From positions 1 through 7,059 of the forward strand of contig JAHADO010000066.1 of the NCBI GenBank assembly GCA_018375265.1: a stretch of DNA of 7,059 bases, written 5' to 3'. The number at the start of each line of letters is the position of its first letter. Within the stretch, counting starts at the first letter, position 1. Below, in pieces: positions 5,621-7,059 of the stretch. The notes beneath the pieces are model-generated. The model had not been told where the DNA came from, did no database searches, and saw only the letters and a list, made by a program, of their open reading frames with translations. Made by a program: the position numbers and the translations under genes. Source of the DNA: Campylobacter concisus (GTDB taxonomy: Bacteria > Campylobacterota > Campylobacteria > Campylobacterales > Campylobacteraceae).

Positions 5621-6745
5621 TTAGTATGCGTGATGATCGTTTTTGATCTCATCTTGCGTGATCTTCTTGCTATCTATCGCTCTCCAGACAATGAAGATAT
5701 AGGCAAGTACTACTGGCACTAGCAAGCTAACATAGGCCATAACGCCAAGTGTGTAGTGGCTAGAGCTTGCATTTTTGATAGTTAGCGAGCTAGAGAGGTC
5801 GCTAAATGACGGATAAAATGCTGTGCCATTTAGTCCTGTTATCAAAAATAGCGCGGTCACAGCAAGCGTTATGCCAACGCCGTAAGCAAAAATTCCACGT
5901 ATGCTTTTTGTAAATGCTCCTTGGAAAATTCCAACAAGCACCAAAAGAACGCCAACAAGTAGTAGCACGCCAGCGACAGGCATCTCGATCAAATTTATAG
6001 CGTATTTGTAAGCAACAAGGCTGACTACGCCGTTTGCGTCGTATGCAAAGCCATCTTTTGTAAGTATCCAAGCAAGAAAGCCTAGGAAAAATGGCAAGAA
6101 TAGCACGGTGTTGATAAGTAGCTGTTTTCTAGCGTTTTGTATAAATTCGCCATCAGCGATGTTGTTTATAAGATATAAGCAGCCACCTACGCGAGATAAG
6201 AAAAACATAGCTATACCAAGTAAGTATAAGTAAGGATTTGCCAATGCTTCAAGACCGCGAAACGGAGTCTTCCACTCGACAAAGTTGTGCTCATTTAGTA
6301 TAAAGTCGCTGCCACTAAAAAATGTACTAACTGCCATGCCAATAAGGATAACGCCAAGTGAGCCATTTATGAAAAGGAAAATTTCATAAGTTCTAGCGCC
6401 TAAGAAGTTATCAGGCTTTTTGCGGTACTCGTAGCTTACAGCTTGGATGATAAAGCAAAATAAAATAGCCAGCCAAACCCAGTAAGCGCCACCAAAACTA
6501 GTAGCGTAAAATAGTGGGAACGCCGCAAAGCACGCACCACCAAACATAACAAGCGTCGTAAATGTAAGCTCCCATTTTCTACCGATAGAATTTATGAGCA
6601 TATCTTTTTTAAGCTCGTCCTTGCCAAGGCTAAAGATGAGCGACTGACCGCCTTGAACAAACATCATAAATACCAAAAGTCCGCCAAGAAGGCTAACTAT
6701 AAACCACCAATAAATTTGTAAATTTTCTAAGCTTAAACTATGCAT
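5621..6745 (-). CDS. cydB: Cytochrome bd quinol oxidase subunit II (CydB)
   Basis: This is the second subunit of the inner-membrane oxidase that oxidises quinol and reduces oxygen to water. It has 374 residues with about nine membrane helices (near 11-31, 62-82, 84-105, 122-144, 171-193, 208-228, 252-275, 284-305, 332-356). Family marks are YWWF at 12-15, INSIGRKWE at 51-59, YEYRKKPDN near 105-113, the late YPSFSDLSSSLTIKNASSS (311-329), and the ending KITQDEI before HHAY. The E. coli TDGFD motif of helix 1 is absent; this region reads FVQGGQSL. That variant, together with RKWELTFTTL and LSRVGGCLYLINNI, matches my memory of Bacteroidetes-type CydB. The ATG at 6743-6745 lies within the end of cydA (8-base overlap), with AGGAT about ten bases upstream, suggesting translational coupling. 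The small membrane ORF follows 9 bases after its stop. Confidence 0.95.
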   Translation of the reverse strand: MHSLSLENLQIYWWFIVSLLGGLLVFMMFVQGGQSLIFSLGKDELKKDMLINSIGRKWELTFTTLVMFGGACFAAFPLFYATSFGGAYWVWLAILFCFIIQAVSYEYRKKPDNFLGARTYEIFLFINGSLGVILIGMAVSTFFSGSDFILNEHNFVEWKTPFRGLEALANPYLYLLGIAMFFLSRVGGCLYLINNIADGEFIQNARKQLLINTVLFLPFFLGFLAWILTKDGFAYDANGVVSLVAYKYAINLIEMPVAGVLLLVGVLLVLVGIFQGAFTKSIRGIFAYGVGITLAVTALFLITGLNGTAFYPSFSDLSSSLTIKNASSSHYTLGVMAYVSLLVPVVLAYIFIVWRAIDSKKITQDEIKNDHHAY

Positions 6746-7059
6746 GATCGTTAAATCCTATCTTTATTTGCTTAAGCATGATCTTGATCTCGGCTATCAG
6801 CAAGACCGTAAATAAAACAGCAAATAATATAAATGAAATTTTGACATTTGAGTCAGATAAATTTGTAGCTCCGACGCCAACGGTCATGAGATCTTGTATC
6901 GCCCATGGCTGACGGCCGACCTCTGCTACTATCCAGCCAGCCTCAGCTGCGATGTAGCCAAGTGGTATGGTAAAGAGGCAGACCCACAAAAATGCTCTTA
7001 TGTTTTCAAATTTATATTTTCTTGAAAGATTTAGATAGAGCGTAATAGCAAAAAGAGCT
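6738..7059 (-). CDS. cydA: Cytochrome bd quinol oxidase subunit I (CydA), C-terminal part
   Basis: The frame is open from the window edge to the TAG at 6738-6740, giving the last 106 residues. The gene starts beyond the right edge; a TTG at 6987-6989 is internal. The CydA hallmark GWIVAEVGRQPW (6903-6938) is present, including the Glu and Arg that correspond to E. coli Glu445 and Arg448 near haems b595 and d, and the Trp that corresponds to Trp441. The sequence upstream (FTIPLGYIAAEA) and downstream (AIQDLMTVGVG) also matches the family. A last membrane helix (ISFILFAVLFTVLLIAEI) is followed by a short basic cytoplasmic end, KIMLKQIKIGFNDHA. The E. coli protein continues longer after this helix. 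The haem b558 ligands and the Q-loop lie outside the window. Confidence 0.95.
   Translation of the reverse strand, partial: ALFAITLYLNLSRKYKFENIRAFLWVCLFTIPLGYIAAEAGWIVAEVGRQPWAIQDLMTVGVGATNLSDSNVKISFILFAVLFTVLLIAEIKIMLKQIKIGFNDHA

Noticed and set aside
5802..6071. 89-codon minus-strand ORF inside cydB
   Set aside because: It is an out-of-frame shadow of cydB, rich in Arg, Trp and Cys, with no ribosome site.
6987..6989. TTG as start of a separate 83-residue protein
   Set aside because: The codon is an internal Leu of CydA; the frame stays open to the window edge and the CydA motif follows.

Overview
The window looks like the chromosome of a Campylobacter or close Campylobacterota relative (inference, moderate confidence; C. 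concisus or C. showae group is a guess). The reasons are AT-rich intergenic DNA full of AAATTT words, compact gene spacing, AAGGA-type ribosome sites, an AssT arylsulfotransferase, and a CydB of a type that I recall from Campylobacterota and Bacteroidetes rather than from E. coli. No RNA gene, insertion sequence or CRISPR array is visible.

Layout. Positions 2-3130 (+) are the last 1042 codons of a very large repetitive surface or secreted protein whose start lies left of the window. It is built from two alternating module types: an Ig-like A module (five copies) and a B module (three copies) that carries an EF-hand-like calcium loop. The order is A-A-B, A-A-B, A-B, then a short unrelated tail. 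A hairpin terminator follows. Positions 3197-3550 (+) encode an unrecognised 117-residue helical protein. A second hairpin at 3555-3579 separates it from the convergent gene assT (3589-5355, -), a periplasmic aryl-sulfate sulfotransferase with its signal peptide, catalytic His/His/Arg/His set and cysteine pair all in place.

To the right is a minus-strand operon for cytochrome bd quinol oxidase. It comprises the C-terminal part of cydA (6738 to beyond the window edge), cydB (5621-6745, overlapping cydA by 8 bases), and a 33-codon ORF (5510-5611) that encodes a single-helix membrane peptide. The ribosome site of this small ORF overlaps the cydB stop codon, and the operon terminator begins directly at its own stop codon. 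This small ORF is the best candidate for something undescribed: a CydX-like third subunit with no obvious resemblance to E. coli CydX.

How the genes work together. CydAB(+small peptide) would oxidise quinol and reduce oxygen at the inner membrane. AssT works in the periplasm and appears to need one disulfide bond; the electrons from disulfide formation normally pass via DsbB to quinone and then to an oxidase. That is only a loose physiological link, because assT has its own upstream region and lies beyond the cyd terminator. The adhesin and the 117-residue protein show no functional tie to the rest.
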